This document shows, one piece after another, positions 9,771-19,386 of a stretch of DNA of 64,000 bases. The DNA lies in assembly GCF_017161565.1 (NCBI RefSeq), contig NZ_CP066796.1, positions 1,550,001 through 1,614,000 on the forward strand, written 5' to 3'. The notes below the pieces were generated by a model that was not told the origin of the DNA, made no database searches, and saw only the letters and a program-made list of their open reading frames with translations. Within the stretch, counting starts at the first letter, position 1, and each line of letters opens with the position of its first letter. Origin of the DNA: Erwinia amylovora (GTDB lineage Bacteria > Pseudomonadota > Gammaproteobacteria > Enterobacterales > Enterobacteriaceae). A program made the position numbers and the translations under genes.

Positions 9771-10859
9771 ATGGAAAAGATGAAAAAAATACCTCTATAT
9801 TACGTCCGTGGCGGAACTTCATCGGGTGTTGTCATTCTCAAAGAGAATTTGCCTGAAGAAAAAGAAGAGATAAATAAAGTCATGAGACGTATCTTTGGGG
9901 CGCCGAGGATGGAAAGCCAAAAGCCCGATCCCTTTCAAACAGAAGGGATCGGTAAAGGTAAAAGCACCAGCAATAAAGCCTTCATTATCGATATTGATAA
10001 AGAACAAAAGGTTGTGACCAGTACCTTCTTACAACTGGAATCAACCAGCCCGACCATCTCGTGGAGAGTTAACTGCGGCAATATGACATCGTCGATCCCG
10101 CTGGTGCTTGAAGATATGGGCATTGTCGACCAGTTAGTCGTAAACGGAACCATTCATATCCGCAATACCAATACCCGAAAAGATATTTATTGTAAAATTT
10201 ACCGCCAGAATGGGGGACTGGATACCTGCCGGCTGCCAGGAATTGAAAACGAATACCCCAAGGTTGACATGTCATTCAAAGATCCGGCCGGCGCTGTCAC
10301 CGGAAGCTTATTCCCAACCGGGAAGAAAACTGATGTGATAGATGATGTGGCCGTGACATGTATTGATGCGGTCATGCCGATGGTTATTATCCATGCCGAT
10401 TCACTGGGAATTAACGGAGATGAAGGAAAACAGAAACTGGCCGCGATGGATCATCTCCTTGAAAGGGTCAATTCTATCAGGATTAAGGCCGGAATAATGA
10501 TGCGGCTGAAGAATAGCGACGGCTCCTTAATGACGGAGAGTGATATTGCAAACTCGATAACTCTGCCTAAGGTCGCCATTATTAGTCAGGGAAATGAAAA
10601 CTGTGATATATCGATGATTTATTTAACGCCGAAGGAAATTCATCAATCCATCGCGGTTTCCGGCGGTTGTTGTCTGGCATGTGCCTGTGGTATAGAAGGC
10701 ACGGTAGCAGCTAAACAATATAGCGCTAAAAACCAGGTCAGGATTAAACACTTTGCAGGAATATCCATTTTTGGTTTTTCTGGCAGTGGAGAGGAACTTG
10801 AAGTTTATACTCAAAGGAACGCGCAAATATATATGAAGGGTGATTTCTTTATATACTAG
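9771..10859 (+). CDS. PrpF-family isomerase, 4-oxalomesaconate tautomerase-like
   Basis: This 362-residue protein belongs to the PrpF / diaminopimelate-epimerase-like fold family. Characterised relatives are GalD (tautomerisation of oxalomesaconate), E. coli YbhH, and PrpF (aconitate isomerisation with AcnD). Family marks are IPLYYVRGGTSSG at the N-terminus, NCGNM with the proton-shuttling Cys, DDVAVTCIDAVMPMVII, and GIEGTVA near the C-terminus. The substrate cannot be told, and no prpBCD, acnD or gallate genes are near. The gene is more AT-rich than its neighbours, stands alone between nagZ and ndh, and uses codons such as ATA and AGG, all suggesting acquisition by transfer. The start could also be the ATG at 9780. 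Confidence 0.82.
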   Translation: MEKMKKIPLYYVRGGTSSGVVILKENLPEEKEEINKVMRRIFGAPRMESQKPDPFQTEGIGKGKSTSNKAFIIDIDKEQKVVTSTFLQLESTSPTISWRVNCGNMTSSIPLVLEDMGIVDQLVVNGTIHIRNTNTRKDIYCKIYRQNGGLDTCRLPGIENEYPKVDMSFKDPAGAVTGSLFPTGKKTDVIDDVAVTCIDAVMPMVIIHADSLGINGDEGKQKLAAMDHLLERVNSIRIKAGIMMRLKNSDGSLMTESDIANSITLPKVAIISQGNENCDISMIYLTPKEIHQSIAVSGGCCLACACGIEGTVAAKQYSAKNQVRIKHFAGISIFGFSGSGEELEVYTQRNAQIYMKGDFFIY

Positions 10860-11404
10860 TATTTCAGAGGTTATCCCGCAGCATCTGCCCTGAAAACGTC
10901 GGGGGTTGATTCCGTGTGCGCTAACATGGCCTCCGCTGGCGGTTCAATACTGGCGGCCGGGGCTAGGGTGAAATGCCGTCGCCAGACTATGCTGGCGGGA
11001 TATGCCCTCAGAAACGGCTTATTGCCGCTCCGGCCTTGTACAGGCAGATAAGCAATTCCTTTAGCGCCAGCAGCGGCGACATTAACCGACATTCCGGCCG
11101 GCAAGGGGTCGGTGCGGCGGGTAACATTCCTGATTAAGGGCGACGGGCACATTAATGTCTGGGAAAATGTCGCCGCAGGCTGCCATCAAAGCAAAGAGGA
11201 CTACAACTGATTTAACAAGAGCTTACCCCGCTGAAATTTTCCGGTTAAACGGTAAAAATTGACCAGCATCAATTTTCATGGAACAGATGAATTCCCCCGT
11301 GTTATCCTGACCCCAGCTCGCGAATTGATATCGCCAACCCTATGTTAATTAAGGTTATTTTATTAACCTTTCATTAACGATTGGTTCACTTTTAAGAGGG
11401 TCGT
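10860..11404 (+). other. Intergenic region upstream of ndh
   Basis: I see no convincing gene here. A 93-codon open frame on the minus strand (10871-11152) has no family resemblance and no clear ribosome binding site. The right third of the region is AT-rich and should contain the ndh promoter. Confidence 0.55.
11259..11272 (+). promoter_or_regulatory. Probable FNR site upstream of ndh
   Basis: The sequence TTGACCAGCATCAA differs by one base from the FNR consensus TTGAT-N4-ATCAA. In E. coli ndh is repressed anaerobically by FNR bound at two upstream sites. This one lies about 133-146 bases before the start codon. I did not find a convincing second site. Confidence 0.6.
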
Positions 11405-12709
11405 TTGACAACACCTATGAAGAAAATTGTTATCGTCGGCGGGGGTGCCGGAGGCCTGGAACTGGCTACTCAGCTTGGCCACAAGCTGGGACGTAAAAAG
11501 AAAGCGCAGATCACACTGGTGGACCGTAACCATAGCCATTTGTGGAAACCGTTACTGCACGAGGTGGCTACCGGCTCACTTGATGAAGGCATCGATGGTC
11601 TGAGCTATCTGGCACATGCCCACAAGCACGGGTTCAATTTCCAGCTTGGCACGCTGACCGATCTGGACCGCGAGAATAACCGATTGCAGCTGGCAGAAAT
11701 CCTTGACGGACAGGGCGATGTTCTGGTTCCTCAACGAGAACTGGAATATGACACTCTGGTGATGGCGCTGGGCAGTACGTCCAACGACTTCGGTACGCCG
11801 GGAGTAAAGGACAACTGTATCTTCCTTGATAACCCGCATCAGGCACGTCGTTTCCACAATGAAATGCTCAACCTGTTTTTGAAATTCTCCGCCAGTGAAG
11901 GTAAGCAGGAAAAGGTTAATATTGCCATCGTGGGCGCGGGAGCAACCGGAGTTGAACTGTCTGCCGAACTGCATAATGCGGTTAAACAGCTGCACAGCTA
12001 CGGCTATAAAGGGCTGGACAAACAGGCGCTGAACGTGACGCTGGTCGAAGCTGGTGAGCGTATTCTTCCTGCATTACCGCCGCGTATTTCCAGTGCGGCA
12101 CACAATGAACTGCGCAAAATTGGCGTGCGTGTACTGACGCGAACGATGGTCACCAGCGCTGAAAAAGGTGGCCTGCATACCAAGTCTGGTGAATTCATTC
12201 AGGCTGACCTGATGGTGTGGGCGGCCGGTATCAAGGCACCCGACTTTGTAAAAGACCTCGGCGGACTGGAAACCAACCGGATCAATCAGCTGGTAGTGCA
12301 ACCAACGTTGCAAACCACCCGCGACGCCAACATTTATGCCATTGGTGATTGCGCTTCCTGTGCGCTGCCTTCTGGCGGATTTGTTCCACCGCGTGCGCAG
12401 TCTGCTCATCAGATGGCGTCCCGCGTGCTGTCTAACATTCTGGCAGATATCAATGGCCAGCCGCAAAGTCAGTATGTTTACAAAGATCACGGATCTCTGG
12501 TCTCGCTCTCACGCTTCAGCACCGTGGGTAGCCTGATGGGTAACCTGATGCGCGGTTCAATGATGGTGGAAGGGCGCATTGCGCGTCTGGTTTATATCTC
12601 ACTGTATCGCATGCACCAGGTTGCCCTGCATGGCTATTTCAAAACCGGGTTGATGATGCTGGTCGGCAGTATTAACCGGGTGATCCGCCCACGTCTTAAG
12701 CTGCATTGA
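11405..12709 (+). CDS. ndh: NADH:quinone oxidoreductase II (TTG start)
   Basis: NDH-2 oxidises NADH and reduces ubiquinone at the inner face of the membrane without pumping protons. The 434-residue product matches the E. coli length. It shows the FAD-binding GGGAGG at residues 13-18, an NADH-binding motif [13 protein letters not shown] in the middle, and AIGDCA near residue 315. The C-terminal region is amphipathic and contacts the membrane. It starts at TTG, as does E. coli ndh. An FNR-like site lies upstream. The gene follows a foreign-looking insertion but is itself well conserved. Confidence 0.97.
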   Translation: MTTPMKKIVIVGGGAGGLELATQLGHKLGRKKKAQITLVDRNHSHLWKPLLHEVATGSLDEGIDGLSYLAHAHKHGFNFQLGTLTDLDRENNRLQLAEILDGQGDVLVPQRELEYDTLVMALGSTSNDFGTPGVKDNCIFLDNPHQARRFHNEMLNLFLKFSASEGKQEKVNIAIVGAGATGVELSAELHNAVKQLHSYGYKGLDKQALNVTLVEAGERILPALPPRISSAAHNELRKIGVRVLTRTMVTSAEKGGLHTKSGEFIQADLMVWAAGIKAPDFVKDLGGLETNRINQLVVQPTLQTTRDANIYAIGDCASCALPSGGFVPPRAQSAHQMASRVLSNILADINGQPQSQYVYKDHGSLVSLSRFSTVGSLMGNLMRGSMMVEGRIARLVYISLYRMHQVALHGYFKTGLMMLVGSINRVIRPRLKLH

Positions 12710-12744
12710 TGTTTAATCGCCTGTCTGGCAATTAAATGATCCCT

Positions 12745-12791
12745 GAACGGCTTATCCGCGCAACTTTTTTTCGTGCTGTGATAAGCCGTTC
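12745..12791. repeat. 12-bp perfect inverted repeat after ndh
   Basis: GAACGGCTTATC at 12745-12756 is matched exactly by GATAAGCCGTTC at 12780-12791, with a 23-base loop that itself contains seven T residues. There is no T tract after the second arm, so it is not a standard terminator in either direction. Confidence 0.7.
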
Positions 12792-13011
12792 TTATGTCTG
12801 GCCCTGTCTGGCCTACAGATAAGAACACTCTTAAAAGCTTTTACTTATGGCCGTGAAGCGTTTTTCTTCCAAAATTCTGATAGTCACCTACGCTTACACA
12901 GCGCAAAATTCGCTTAATTACCACGGCGCTTCGCGCACGCCGAGTATGCCGTAGCTGCCACAGGATGGCATAGGGCGAGAATGCGCGGTCACTTTGTCGG
13001 GAGGTTTTCCT
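12792..13011 (+). other. Spacer between ndh and ycfJ
   Basis: This non-coding stretch should hold the ycfJ promoter. It ends with a GGGAGG ribosome binding site at 12999-13004. No other signal was recognised. Together with the inverted repeat before it, the gene-free gap is about 300 bases. Confidence 0.55.
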
Positions 13012-13551
13012 GTGAATAAATCTATGTTAGCGGGTGTAGGCATTGGCGTAGCGGCAGCTTTAGGCGTCGCTGCCGTTGCCAGTATGAATGTGTTCCACAG
13101 CACACCACAGTATGCGCAGGTGCTTTCGGCTACTGAGATTAAACAGACGCTGAAGAATCCACGTCAGGAGTGCCATAACGTCACGCTGACTCATCGTCGC
13201 CCGGTACAGGATGAAAATCGTATCGCTGGCTCAGTTCTGGGAGCGGTTGCAGGTGGTGTACTGGGGCACCAGTTTGGTGGCGGGCGTGGTCGTGATGTGG
13301 CCACGGTAGCAGGCGCACTGGCGGGTGGCTACGGTGGCAACCAGGCGCAGGGAGCTTTGCAAGAAAGAGATACCTACACCACCACCCAGCAGCGGTGTAA
13401 AACCGTGTATGACAAACAGGAAAAAATCCAGGGATATGACGTTACCTATAAGATCGGTGACCAGCAGGGCAAGATCCGCATGGATAACGATCCCGGTACG
13501 CGAATACCGCTGGACGGCAATGGTCAGCTGATGTTGGGCAATAAAGCTTGA
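13012..13551 (+). CDS. ycfJ: Glycine-zipper protein YcfJ (GTG start)
   Basis: This 179-residue envelope protein has an N-terminal hydrophobic segment (LAGVGIGVAAALGVAAVAS) and a glycine-zipper region (GSVLGAVAGGVLGHQFGGGRG) near residues 75-105, followed by a small conserved domain with TTQQRCKTVYDKQEK. The function is not firmly known. I chose the GTG at 13012 because GGGAGG lies 7 bases upstream and the MNKSMLAG start matches E. coli YcfJ. In E. coli bhsA and ldtC follow, but here a terminator and mfd come next. Confidence 0.92.
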   Translation: MNKSMLAGVGIGVAAALGVAAVASMNVFHSTPQYAQVLSATEIKQTLKNPRQECHNVTLTHRRPVQDENRIAGSVLGAVAGGVLGHQFGGGRGRDVATVAGALAGGYGGNQAQGALQERDTYTTTQQRCKTVYDKQEKIQGYDVTYKIGDQQGKIRMDNDPGTRIPLDGNGQLMLGNKA

Positions 13552-13569
13552 TTTCGCATCATTGCTGAA

Positions 13570-13593
13570 GGGGCCACCACGGCCCCTTTTTTT
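13570..13593 (+). terminator. Rho-independent terminator after ycfJ
   Basis: A GGGGCC / GGCCCC stem with a five-base ACCAC loop is followed by seven T residues, 18 bases past the ycfJ stop. Confidence 0.9.
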
Positions 13594-13682
13594 ATCGATA
13601 AGTAGCGAAGTATGTCCAAATTTGTCATGGCTGATATGCCCCCGGGGGCCGCAATCCCGCTCCGGCCCCCATCTTCAGCCGC

Positions 13683-16600
13683 TTAAGCGCTGGCGTGTTC
13701 AACCATCATTTCAATAAACTCACTGACCCATTTCATGCGCACTTTGCGTTCTGTCAGGTCACGCATAAACCTGATGCGGGTTGGTCCATCAAGGCGCCAG
13801 TGTTGCGGTTCCCGCTGTAAAAGGCCGATCAACCACGCGGGATCAACGTTGTTTTTCTCGGCAAATTCGACAAACCCGCCTTTCTCGCTGGCTTCTACAC
13901 GGCGTACGCCGAGCTTTTTCGCCGCCAGACGCAGCGCGGCGATATCCAGCAGATTGCGGGCTGCATCCGGCAACAGGCCGAAACGGTCAATCAGCTCCAC
14001 CTTAAGGGCATCCAGCTCGCGGCTCTGCGAGGCGCTGGCAATACGCTTATAAAACGACAGGCGGGTATTGACGTCGGGGACATAATCATCCGGCAGCAGC
14101 GACGGCATACGCAGCTCAATATCGGTCTGACTATTGGTCAAATCTTCGAGCGAAGGTTCACGCCCTTCTTTCAGCGCATCGACGGCGTTTTCCAACAGCT
14201 CCATATACAGTGAGAAGCCGATGGTTTCCATCTGGCCGCTCTGACCCTCACCCAGCAATTCTCCGGCGCCACGGATCTCCAGATCGTGCGTAGCGAGAGC
14301 AAACCCAGCCCCCAGATCCTCCAGCGAGGCGATGGCCTCAAGACGTTTATGCGCATCGGTGGTCATCGCTTTAGGATGTGGCGTCAGCAGCCAGGCATAA
14401 GCCTGATGGTGAGAACGTCCGACGCGGCCACGCAGCTGGTGCAGCTGTGCCAGGCCGAAGCGGTCGGCGCGCTCAATAATGATGGTGTTTGCGGTTGGAA
14501 TATCAATACCGGTTTCGATAATAGTAGTACACACCAGCACGTTAAAGCGCTGGTGGTGGAAATCATTCATCACCCGTTCCAGCTCGCGCTCGCGCATCTG
14601 ACCGTGTCCAAGAGCCACCCTGGCTTCCGGCACCAGTTCGGACAGCCTTTGGGTCGCCTTCTCAATATTTTCGACATCGTTATACAGATAGTAAACCTGG
14701 CCGCCGCGCAGTACCTCACGCAGAATGGCTTCGCGCACTGCCAAATCATCATATTCGCGTACGAAGGTTTTTACCGCCAGCCGGCGCGCCGGAGGCGTAG
14801 CGATGATCGACAAATCGCGCATCCCGCTCATCGCCATATTCAGGGTACGTGGGATCGGCGTAGCGGTCAGGGTAAGAATATCGACGTCCGCGCGCATCGC
14901 CTTAATGCGCTCTTTATGCCGCACGCCAAAGCGGTGCTCTTCATCGACAATCAGCAGGCCGAGATCGCGCAATTTGATGTCATTCTGCAACAGCTTATGG
15001 GTGCCGATGAGAATATCAACTTTTCCTTCCTGTGCGTCTGCCAGCACCTGTGCCTGCTCTTTAGCCGTTCGGAAGCGTGACATCATCTCAATACGCACCG
15101 GCCAGTTGGCAAAGCGATCGCGGAAGTTGTCGTAGTGCTGCTGTGCCAGCAGGGTAGTGGGCACCAGCACCGCCACCTGCTTGTGGTTTTCTACCGCCAG
15201 AAAGGCGGCGCGCATGGCGACTTCGGTTTTACCAAAGCCAACGTCACCGCATACCAGACGATCCATTGCCAGCGGCTGGCACATATCGCTCAGCACGGCA
15301 TTGATCGCCTGTGCCTGGTCGACGGTGGTTTCAAACGGAAAACTTTCACAAAACAGCTGGTACTGCTGTTTATCATGTTTAAATGCAAAGCCCGTTTTCG
15401 CCGCACGCTGCGCGTAGATATCCAGCAGCTCTGCGGCCACATCGCGCACTTTCTCCGCCGCCTTCTGGCGGGCGCGCGACCAGGCGTCGCTGCCCAGCTT
15501 GTGCAACGGGGCGTTCTCTTCCGCGCCCCCGGCATAGCGGCTGATCAAATGGAGTGACGATACCGGGACGTACAGTTTGGCATCCCCGGCATAGGCCAGC
15601 ATCAGGTATTCTGCCTTTATGCCGCCGGTTTCCAGCGTGGTCATGCCGATATAGCGCCCGACGCCATGTTCCAGATGTACCACCGGCTGGCCGGGATGCA
15701 GCTCGGCCAGATTACGAATTAATACGTCCGGATTGATGGTGCGGCGACTGTCCTGACGACGACGGCTGACGCGCTCACCTAACAGATCGCTTTCACAAAT
15801 CAGCGCACGGTTGCGTAATCCGTCAATAAAACCATGCTCGCTGGCACCGATTAACAGGTAATGACCCGGTTCCCGCGCCTGCAACAGCGAGTGGATGGCG
15901 GCTGGCTTCAGCTTGATGCGTGCCAGCAGCTCCTGCAAGGCTTCGCGGCGGCCTTCGCTTTCCACCGAAAACACCACCGGGCCATTGAAGGATTCCAGAA
16001 AGCGGCGCAGCGCATCCAGCGGGGTTTTGGCCTGGGCCTGTACCGCCAAATCCGGCAACGCGTGATAATCGAGATTAGTATTGCCGCTTTTCGCGGCCAA
16101 CAGATCGGTTTTCAGCTGGATGCGCGGCCACTGCTTCAGCTCACTAAACAGTTCATCGCTGCGTAACCACAGGGAAGTGGGGGGTAATAACGGGCGCATC
16201 GGGTCGACACGGCGGTTTTCATAGCGGGCGTTAACGTCATGCCAGAAACGCCCGGCGCTGGATTCCAAATCGCCTGAAATCACCAGCAGGGTGTTGGCGG
16301 GCAGATAGCGGAACAATGGCTGTAACGGCTGTTCAAAAAACAGCGGCTGCCAGTATTCAATCCCGGCAGGCAGCGTGCCTTTGCTCACCTGCTGATAGAT
16401 ATGCTCGGCCTCACGCCGGACGTCGAAGTGTTCACGCCACTGGCTGCGGAACAGCTCAATGGCGTTTTTATCAGTCGGGAATTCGTGGGCCGGCAACAGG
16501 TTGATTGCCGCCACCTCTTCCTGAGTGCGCTGGCTGTCGACGTCGAACAGGCGCAGGCTATCGATTTCATCATCAAAAAAGTCGATGCGGTAGGGGCGTT

Positions 16601-17129
16601 CGCTGCCCATCGGATAGAGATCCAGCAATGCGCCACGGGTGGCAAACTCGCCGTGCGCCATCACCTGGTCCACGCTGCGGTAGCCAGCCTGTTCCAGCTG
16701 GGAACGCAGTTTATCACGCGACAGTTTTTGCCCCTTCTGCATCATCAGCGCGTGACCATGCAGGAAATTGTGCGGGCAGACGCGCTGCATCAGCGTATTC
16801 ACCGGCAGGATCAATATGCCGCTTGCCAGCGTCGGAAGCTGATAGAGGGTGGAAAGCCGGGAGGAAATGATCTCCTGATGGGGCGAGAAACTGTCGAAGG
16901 GCAGGGTTTCCCAGTCCGCCAGCGCCATCACCGGCTGGTCGGTGAACTGTTGGATTTCATCCTGAAGGCGCAGAGCATTTTGCATATCCTGGGCAATAAG
17001 CATCACCGGGCCGTGATGTCGTTCTGCTATTTCGGCACATTCAACGGCGCAGGCTGCGCCGATCAGTTGCCCCAGCTGGCGCTGGTCACCTGCTCTGGAC
17101 GGCAGGTCATATCGGTAGAGTTCTGGCAT
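13683..17129 (-). CDS. mfd: Transcription-repair coupling factor Mfd
   Basis: Mfd removes RNA polymerase stalled at DNA damage and recruits UvrA. The 1148 residues equal the E. coli length. The N-terminal UvrB-like part lacks a working ATPase, a central RNA polymerase-interacting domain follows (HLEHGVGRYIGM), and the translocase part has Walker A GDVGFGKTEVAMRAAF, the DEEH box in IVDEEHRFG, and QLRGRVGRS (motif VI). The C-terminal TRCF domain ends in VEHASA. It is read toward ycfJ on the opposite strand. In E. coli the lol genes lie close by on the other side; here a block of other genes intervenes. Confidence 0.97.
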   Translation of the reverse strand: MPELYRYDLPSRAGDQRQLGQLIGAACAVECAEIAERHHGPVMLIAQDMQNALRLQDEIQQFTDQPVMALADWETLPFDSFSPHQEIISSRLSTLYQLPTLASGILILPVNTLMQRVCPHNFLHGHALMMQKGQKLSRDKLRSQLEQAGYRSVDQVMAHGEFATRGALLDLYPMGSERPYRIDFFDDEIDSLRLFDVDSQRTQEEVAAINLLPAHEFPTDKNAIELFRSQWREHFDVRREAEHIYQQVSKGTLPAGIEYWQPLFFEQPLQPLFRYLPANTLLVISGDLESSAGRFWHDVNARYENRRVDPMRPLLPPTSLWLRSDELFSELKQWPRIQLKTDLLAAKSGNTNLDYHALPDLAVQAQAKTPLDALRRFLESFNGPVVFSVESEGRREALQELLARIKLKPAAIHSLLQAREPGHYLLIGASEHGFIDGLRNRALICESDLLGERVSRRRQDSRRTINPDVLIRNLAELHPGQPVVHLEHGVGRYIGMTTLETGGIKAEYLMLAYAGDAKLYVPVSSLHLISRYAGGAEENAPLHKLGSDAWSRARQKAAEKVRDVAAELLDIYAQRAAKTGFAFKHDKQQYQLFCESFPFETTVDQAQAINAVLSDMCQPLAMDRLVCGDVGFGKTEVAMRAAFLAVENHKQVAVLVPTTLLAQQHYDNFRDRFANWPVRIEMMSRFRTAKEQAQVLADAQEGKVDILIGTHKLLQNDIKLRDLGLLIVDEEHRFGVRHKERIKAMRADVDILTLTATPIPRTLNMAMSGMRDLSIIATPPARRLAVKTFVREYDDLAVREAILREVLRGGQVYYLYNDVENIEKATQRLSELVPEARVALGHGQMRERELERVMNDFHHQRFNVLVCTTIIETGIDIPTANTIIIERADRFGLAQLHQLRGRVGRSHHQAYAWLLTPHPKAMTTDAHKRLEAIASLEDLGAGFALATHDLEIRGAGELLGEGQSGQMETIGFSLYMELLENAVDALKEGREPSLEDLTNSQTDIELRMPSLLPDDYVPDVNTRLSFYKRIASASQSRELDALKVELIDRFGLLPDAARNLLDIAALRLAAKKLGVRRVEASEKGGFVEFAEKNNVDPAWLIGLLQREPQHWRLDGPTRIRFMRDLTERKVRMKWVSEFIEMMVEHASA

Positions 17130-17336
17130 ATTCAGTTAAACGGTCTCTTAACAAAAGGGGATCGTTGACCCCGGCATGCCGGGGGGCCCGATTCGGCTCA
17201 CCAAAGTATACCCGTATTTTGCCGCGAGTTGTCGGTTGCGACCTGTCTTAACGTTTCATTGTTGAAAACGGGCTGTTCTGTTCAAGCGACAGCACGAGGG
17301 TATTGCCTTTAACGCATGGCCTGAAGCATTCGTGCG

Positions 17337-18557
17337 TCAGACGTCCCCGCTGTTATCATCTTCCACCGCCTGATAGACGCGTTGCAGGATATCAGGGAAA
17401 GCTGACTGCACCCGGCTCCAGCTTGGAATGAACGGCTTTTCATTGGGTCGCTCGATAAAAGACTGCCCGGCATCCAAAATCGCCTGAGTGAACATTTCGA
17501 CCGCCGCTTCTTCGGTATGTTGGTCGAATTCCAACCCGTTCATTGTGGCTTCATGGTTGTAAATCTCCATCATATCCAGGGCATTACGATAATAGGTAGC
17601 CTTGAGAACGCGGAAAGAGTCGCTGGTGATATTAACCCCCATGGTTGCCATCTTGCGCAGCAGTGACTGCACAATATCGTTGCTCATGCGCAATAACCCG
17701 CCGGTGCCGTCTTCTTCCGCCAGCGGCTGATGCTTGTGGTCGTAGTTGTCGGCAATTTCCACCTGACAACTTTGTCTTGTGGTGTAATTACGGTATATCT
17801 CTGACAGCACGCCGATCTCCAGCCCCCAGTCGCCAGGGATTTTAATCCCGTTGAGGACGTGGGTGCGCATGGCAAACTCCCCGGACAGCGGGTAGCGGAA
17901 GCTGGATAAGTATTCAAGATAGTCGGAGCGGCCGTAAACCTGCTGTAATGAACGCAGCAGTGGCCCGACCAGCAGTCGTCCTACGCGTCCGTTCAGTTTA
18001 TTGTCCGCCACGCGTGCATAGAAGCCTTTACAGAATTCATATTGGAATCCCGGATTAGCCAGCGGATAAAGCAGGCGCGCCAGCATGCCACGTTCATAGG
18101 TAACAATATCGCAGTCATGCAGGGCCACGCAGTTCGATTTGTCTGAGGCGAGGGTATAACCGGTGCAAAACCAGACGTTACGCCCTTTGCCCGGCTGCGT
18201 CGGTGACAATCCTTCCTTATCAAGCTCGGCATCCAGCGCTTTCAGGCGCGGACCATCATTCCACAAAATACGATGACGTTGTGGCAGGCGCGAAAAAAAC
18301 TCGCGCGCATGCAGAAACTGCTCGCGGTCGGCACGATCGAGTCCGATAACAATTTCCGCCAGGTAAGGCACTTTTGCCAGCTCATCTACGATCTGGCTAA
18401 GTGCAGGGCCTTCCAGTTCTGAAAACAACGAGGGCAAGATTAACCCCATCTTGCGCTTACGTGAGAAACGGACCAGTTCTTTCTCTAACGCTTCTACTGA
18501 GCGTCCGGTCAGATTATGAAAATTAGTGATAATGCCGTTCTGATAGAAATCGCTCAT
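17337..18557 (-). CDS. gpgS: Glucosyl-3-phosphoglycerate synthase-like glycosyltransferase (GT81)
   Basis: The 406-residue protein resembles the GT81 family, which transfers glucose from an NDP-sugar to 3-phosphoglycerate, the first step to the compatible solute glucosylglycerate. A GT-A fold is suggested by EIVIGLDRAD near residue 60, GKGRNVWFCTGYTLA, and the metal-binding DxD-like VALHDCDIV. SGEFAMR is also conserved. The start at 18557 has AGGGGA a few bases upstream; the 37 extra residues of the longer frame are ignored. It lies 28 bases after the phosphatase gene and is surely co-transcribed. Mannosyl-3-phosphoglycerate synthase activity cannot be excluded. The gene symbol is by similarity. 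Confidence 0.8.
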   Translation of the reverse strand: MSDFYQNGIITNFHNLTGRSVEALEKELVRFSRKRKMGLILPSLFSELEGPALSQIVDELAKVPYLAEIVIGLDRADREQFLHAREFFSRLPQRHRILWNDGPRLKALDAELDKEGLSPTQPGKGRNVWFCTGYTLASDKSNCVALHDCDIVTYERGMLARLLYPLANPGFQYEFCKGFYARVADNKLNGRVGRLLVGPLLRSLQQVYGRSDYLEYLSSFRYPLSGEFAMRTHVLNGIKIPGDWGLEIGVLSEIYRNYTTRQSCQVEIADNYDHKHQPLAEEDGTGGLLRMSNDIVQSLLRKMATMGVNITSDSFRVLKATYYRNALDMMEIYNHEATMNGLEFDQHTEEAAVEMFTQAILDAGQSFIERPNEKPFIPSWSRVQSAFPDILQRVYQAVEDDNSGDV

Positions 18558-18585
18558 CGTCTTCCCCTGATAAGGACATCTCAAC

Positions 18586-19386
18586 TTAGTGAGTGATAAA
18601 ATGATCCAGCCCGTCGCTCCAGCCTTGGGGGCCAAAGTGCGCGGTATGATAAACATGATTTTTATCATGGCGTTGCAAGACGATGGGGTGCTTACTATAG
18701 CCTTTAATCACCACTGCATAGTCGACGGCGTCGAGCATGGCGGCATCATTGGGACCGTCGCCAAGCCCGATAGTGATCGGGCGAGACTCTTGCCCCCTGT
18801 TTTGCAGCAGCAAATGCAGCGCTTCGGCCTTACCGCAACCGCTTCGCATGACGTGCCAGAAGCGACCGCCTTCTACCAGCGTCAGCCCCTGTGTTGCCAG
18901 CTGCTGCTGAAAGAGCGCGAACTTTTCCGTGCTGTCGCGCCAGATAATGCTCTCGGAGGCCTCACGGGTCTTGGCAAGGGCCGCATTGTGTGGCGTCAGC
19001 CCCGTCCAGTCGGCAACCTGTTGCTGACTTACGTCGGAAAATCCTGTGAATTTGAAGCCAAACTCTTGTTTCAACAGCAGAAGCCTTCGGCACAGCATGG
19101 CATAGTCAATCTCGCCATATTCCTTAATTGCGGTGGCGGAATCGGCACTTTTCCACTGAATGACTGCCCCGTTCTCGGCGATAAAGGGTTCATCGCTGAT
19201 GCCCAGTTTTTGCTGAAGAGGAACGATTTCTGCGGCAGTTTTGCTGGAGCAGATGACCAGCGGTATCTGATGCGCCCGTAAGCGTTTCAGCCAGGTTTCG
19301 GCCGGCTGCCAGCTATAGGTGTGATGATCGAGCAAGGAGCCGTCAAGGTCGGTGACAATAATTAAAGGGTCCTGCAATGTGGGCAT
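18586..19386 (-). CDS. yedP: Mannosyl/glucosyl-3-phosphoglycerate phosphatase (YedP family, HAD)
   Basis: This HAD-superfamily phosphatase of 266 residues matches E. coli YedP. Motif I is VTDLDGSLLD near residues 11-20, motif II is ICSSKT, and motif IV is GLGDGPNDAAMLD near residue 220. The aspartate in DLDG is the expected nucleophile. It should dephosphorylate the glycosyl-3-phosphoglycerate made by the next gene. E. coli has yedP near rcsA without a synthase, whereas here the pair forms a complete two-step route. I start at MPTLQDP (19386), with GAGG upstream; the longer frame adds 16 unlikely residues. Confidence 0.85.
   Translation of the reverse strand: MPTLQDPLIIVTDLDGSLLDHHTYSWQPAETWLKRLRAHQIPLVICSSKTAAEIVPLQQKLGISDEPFIAENGAVIQWKSADSATAIKEYGEIDYAMLCRRLLLLKQEFGFKFTGFSDVSQQQVADWTGLTPHNAALAKTREASESIIWRDSTEKFALFQQQLATQGLTLVEGGRFWHVMRSGCGKAEALHLLLQNRGQESRPITIGLGDGPNDAAMLDAVDYAVVIKGYSKHPIVLQRHDKNHVYHTAHFGPQGWSDGLDHFITH

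Noticed and set aside
10871..11152. 93-codon open frame on the minus strand upstream of ndh
   Set aside because: It has no recognisable family, no good ribosome binding site, and lies in GC-rich DNA where chance frames are common.
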